The translations under genes and the position numbers were made by a program. This document shows positions 13,049-14,925 of a stretch of 14,925 nt of DNA, one piece after another. Within the stretch, counting starts at the first letter, position 1. Each line of letters opens with the position of its first letter. The notes beneath the pieces are model-generated. The model did no database searches and was not told where the DNA came from. It worked only from the letters and a program-made list of their open reading frames with translations. The DNA comes from Muribaculaceae bacterium (lineage in GTDB: Bacteria > Bacteroidota > Bacteroidia > Bacteroidales > Muribaculaceae). The stretch spans positions 1-14,925 of the forward strand of contig VSPD01000060.1 in assembly GCA_009775125.1 (NCBI GenBank), read 5' to 3'.

Positions 13049-13211
13049 GCGAATAAATTTGAATACGAGGGCGGTGTGTGGCGAAAAACATTGTGCGCAA
13101 AGTCGATAAGTGTCAATTATTGCACTGAACCATTATTCAATCCGTCGTGTTATTTTGAATAGAATCATCCTTATGGCCTCATAGCCAAAAAATAATACAA
13201 CTATTTCAATT

Positions 13212-14843
13212 ATGAACAAGAGAGACAACTCTAAGGCTCCCGCTGCGTCGACAGAGGCTCCGGTCACGGCTTCGGGCCGCAAGAAAAGCCTGTCTACCGC
13301 CCATGGGTCAATAACCATGATGGCGATGGCTATCCTGATTGTCACTTCCATATTGAGTCTCCGCGGACTGCCGTCGGAAGCTAAATATGGGGTGCAGTCG
13401 ATTTTTTATTATCTGTTTGCGGCGGTTGTTTTTCTGCTGCCCTTCTCTTTGGTTTGTGCCGAGCTGGCGTCGACCTGGACCAAAAGCGGCGGACTTTACC
13501 GCTGGGTTTCCGAAGCGTTTGGCCCGCGGTGGGGCTGGCTTGCCATGTTTCTCGAATGGCAGACAGTGGTGATATGGTTTCCGACGGTGCTTATGTTTGC
13601 AGCCGCGTCGCTGGCATATATGTTCTGGCCGGAAAGTTTCGACCAAGCTCTTGCGTCGAACAAGGTGTACACACTGGTGATAGCGTTGCTTGTGTATTGG
13701 CTTTCGACGTTTAACGCGTTCCGTGGCCAACGGTCGGCCAACGTGCTCAGCACTTATGGCGGCCTTGTGGGCACAATCATCCCCGGGGCCATCCTCATTG
13801 TGCTTGGCGTGATATATTTCTGCATGGGCAAGCCGCTGGCTCTCGACGACGTGCCTTTCTTCCCCGATTTCAGCAATGTGGGCACGATCGTGCTCGCCGC
13901 TTCCATATTCCTTTTCTACGCGGGCATGGAGATACAGGCCGTGCACGTGAACGATATGCGCAATCCGGCACGCGATTTCCCGAAGGCCGTGTTCCTTTCC
14001 ATTGCGATCATTGTGGCGGTGTATTCTCTTGGCACTCTTGTGATAGGGCTTGTGATACCGTCGAAGGACATAAACCTGCTTCAATCGCTGCTTGTGGCCT
14101 ATAAGGCTTTGTGGCAGAGCCTGGGCGTGAGCTGGCTCGGCAACGTGATGGCGCTCCTTATCATGTTTGGCGTAATCGGCCAGGTGAGCGCGCTTGTCAC
14201 CGGCCCGTCGACGGGTCTTATGGCTGTGGCGCAGAGCGGCTATCTGCCCCGAGGATTGCAAACGTTGAACAAGAACAACGTGAACACTCCCATCCTGATG
14301 GTGCAAGGCGTGTTTGTGTCGCTGCTTCTGTTGCTCCTGATTGTGCTTCCGACAGTCGAGTCGGCCTACCAAATCATGTCGCAAATGGCCACTATTATCT
14401 ATCTCGTGATGGTAATAATGATTTACGGCGCGTTTATCCGCCTGCGCCGCACCCAGCCGGGCAAGAAACGCGGCTACCGCGTGCCTTTCGGCAAGGTCGG
14501 CGAAGTGGTGGTGTGCGTGCTCGGCATAGCCGGCGCCGTGCTGGCACTCGTGCTGAGCTACCTGCCGCCGTCGCAAATCACCACGGGGTCGCCCGTTGTA
14601 TATGTCGGCATCATCGTTGTGGGCGTGGCCGTGATTATAGGCATGCCTTTGGCAGTGTACGCGGTGCGCAAGCCGTCATGGCGCAACCCTGACGCGCATT
14701 TCTATCCTTTCGACTGGCAAATCGAAGGCCGTGAACCCGGCCAGGTCTCCAAATGGGCACCCGGCTACCAGCCCACGGAAGAAGAAGTGGAGAATGCTGA
14801 ATCAGACAACATATCGCGCCACGGCACCGACAAGCACCACTGA
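13212..14843 (+). CDS. GadC-like glutamate/GABA-type amino acid antiporter (APC family)
   Basis: A 543-residue inner-membrane transporter with about 12 hydrophobic segments after a 30-residue polar N-terminal tail. It shares GadC landmarks: CAELASTWTKSGGLYRWVSEAFGPRWG, FFPDFSNVGTIV, HVNDMRNPARDFPKA, VIPSKDINL, VTGPSTGLMAVAQSGYLPRGLQ with NKNNVNTPI, and SYLPPSQI near the last helices. GadC exchanges external glutamate for internal GABA in acid resistance. The 50-residue charged C-terminal tail ending GTDKHH recalls GadC's pH-gating C-plug (which ends NDKKH), but the tail's sequence is otherwise different. Substrate is not proven, and gadB or glutaminase genes are not visible because the window ends. 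The stop lies five bases before the terminal repeat, with no terminator, so transcription may run into the repeat's ORF. Confidence 0.82.
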   Translation: MNKRDNSKAPAASTEAPVTASGRKKSLSTAHGSITMMAMAILIVTSILSLRGLPSEAKYGVQSIFYYLFAAVVFLLPFSLVCAELASTWTKSGGLYRWVSEAFGPRWGWLAMFLEWQTVVIWFPTVLMFAAASLAYMFWPESFDQALASNKVYTLVIALLVYWLSTFNAFRGQRSANVLSTYGGLVGTIIPGAILIVLGVIYFCMGKPLALDDVPFFPDFSNVGTIVLAASIFLFYAGMEIQAVHVNDMRNPARDFPKAVFLSIAIIVAVYSLGTLVIGLVIPSKDINLLQSLLVAYKALWQSLGVSWLGNVMALLIMFGVIGQVSALVTGPSTGLMAVAQSGYLPRGLQTLNKNNVNTPILMVQGVFVSLLLLLLIVLPTVESAYQIMSQMATIIYLVMVIMIYGAFIRLRRTQPGKKRGYRVPFGKVGEVVVCVLGIAGAVLALVLSYLPPSQITTGSPVVYVGIIVVGVAVIIGMPLAVYAVRKPSWRNPDAHFYPFDWQIEGREPGQVSKWAPGYQPTEEEVENAESDNISRHGTDKHH

Positions 14844-14848
14844 CAAAA

Positions 14849-14925
14849 GTATTAACGCGAGTTCGGGATAAGGAACGCCATGAAACAGTTGAATCGGCAG
14901 CTTGAAAAAGTTGCCGATTCTTTTG
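14849..14925. repeat. Right copy of 77-bp terminal inverted repeat
   Basis: Exact reverse complement of bases 1-77. It opens GTATTAACGCGAGTTCGGG at its inner edge and contains hairpin arms GAATCGGCA (14891-14899) and TGCCGATTC (14912-14920). The boundary is sharp: only CAAAA separates it from the stop codon of the antiporter gene. Confidence 0.9.
14880..14925 (+). CDS. Partial outward-reading ORF in the terminal repeat (right)
   Basis: The ATG at 14880 opens MKQLNRQLEKVADSF, identical to the left copy, then runs off the window. AAGGAA lies 4 bases upstream. It reads in the same direction as the antiporter gene and could receive readthrough transcripts from it. Probably the start of a mobile-element gene; family not determinable. 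Confidence 0.45.
   Translation, partial: MKQLNRQLEKVADSF

Noticed and set aside
13308..14576. A 422-codon His/Arg/Lys-rich open frame antisense to the antiporter
   Set aside because: Its composition is the complement of a membrane-protein gene; no motif or signal supports it.
1..14925. Circular plasmid or phage genome inferred from matching ends
   Set aside because: Circular contigs have direct terminal repeats; these ends match only as reverse complements, and the gene content includes chromosomal housekeeping genes.

Overview
The window looks like chromosomal DNA from a member of the Bacteroidales, perhaps a gut Muribaculaceae-type organism. The evidence is several promoters of the Bacteroidetes form (TTTG, 19-20 bases, TAnnTTTG) together with a fimbrillin-like lipoprotein, DUF5119 and DUF3575 proteins, DUF3109, a GldE homologue and a type IX secretion plug (DUF5103) protein. 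Genus is not determined. No rRNA, tRNA or CRISPR array was seen.

Ends. The first and last 77 bases are exact reverse complements. Each contains the first 15 codons of the same unidentified ORF reading outward, preceded by 31 bases. This is probably one end of a multicopy element, possibly an insertion sequence, flanking the segment in inverted orientation. The match stops at exactly 77 bases, a common assembly k-mer length, so the contig probably broke there.

Bases 78-3700 form an accessory, partly AT-rich region. It holds a lipoprotein gene starting five bases inside the repeat boundary, a mosaic of debris (a duplicated 106-base flavodoxin 3' end, a toxin C-terminal remnant, an orphan ribbon-helix-helix antitoxin), a 230-base hairpin-rich stretch behind a strong minus-strand promoter, an intact flavodoxin gene, a candidate structured RNA with its own terminator, and a complete MntA/HepT toxin-antitoxin pair.

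Bases 3740-7010 are a housekeeping plus-strand block: gldE-like membrane protein, YqeY/GatB-like protein and serS, closed by a perfect 15-base-pair terminator. Bases 7010-7266 hold an intergenic inverted repeat.

Bases 7267-13036 are a minus-strand block, read from right to left: ung, the plug protein, DUF3109, a VanZ-like protein, then a three-gene surface-fimbria-like operon (DUF3575, DUF5119 lipoprotein, fimbrillin-like lipoprotein). Several junctions overlap, suggesting translational coupling. A small hairpin repeat (core GCCTCCGGC) occurs three times between genes.

Bases 13212-14843 encode a GadC-like amino acid antiporter on the plus strand, ending five bases before the right-hand repeat. 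The most unusual items are the candidate ncRNA at about 2738-2934, the hairpin cluster at 1704-1935, the rearranged toxin-antitoxin/flavodoxin mosaic, and the inverted terminal repeats.
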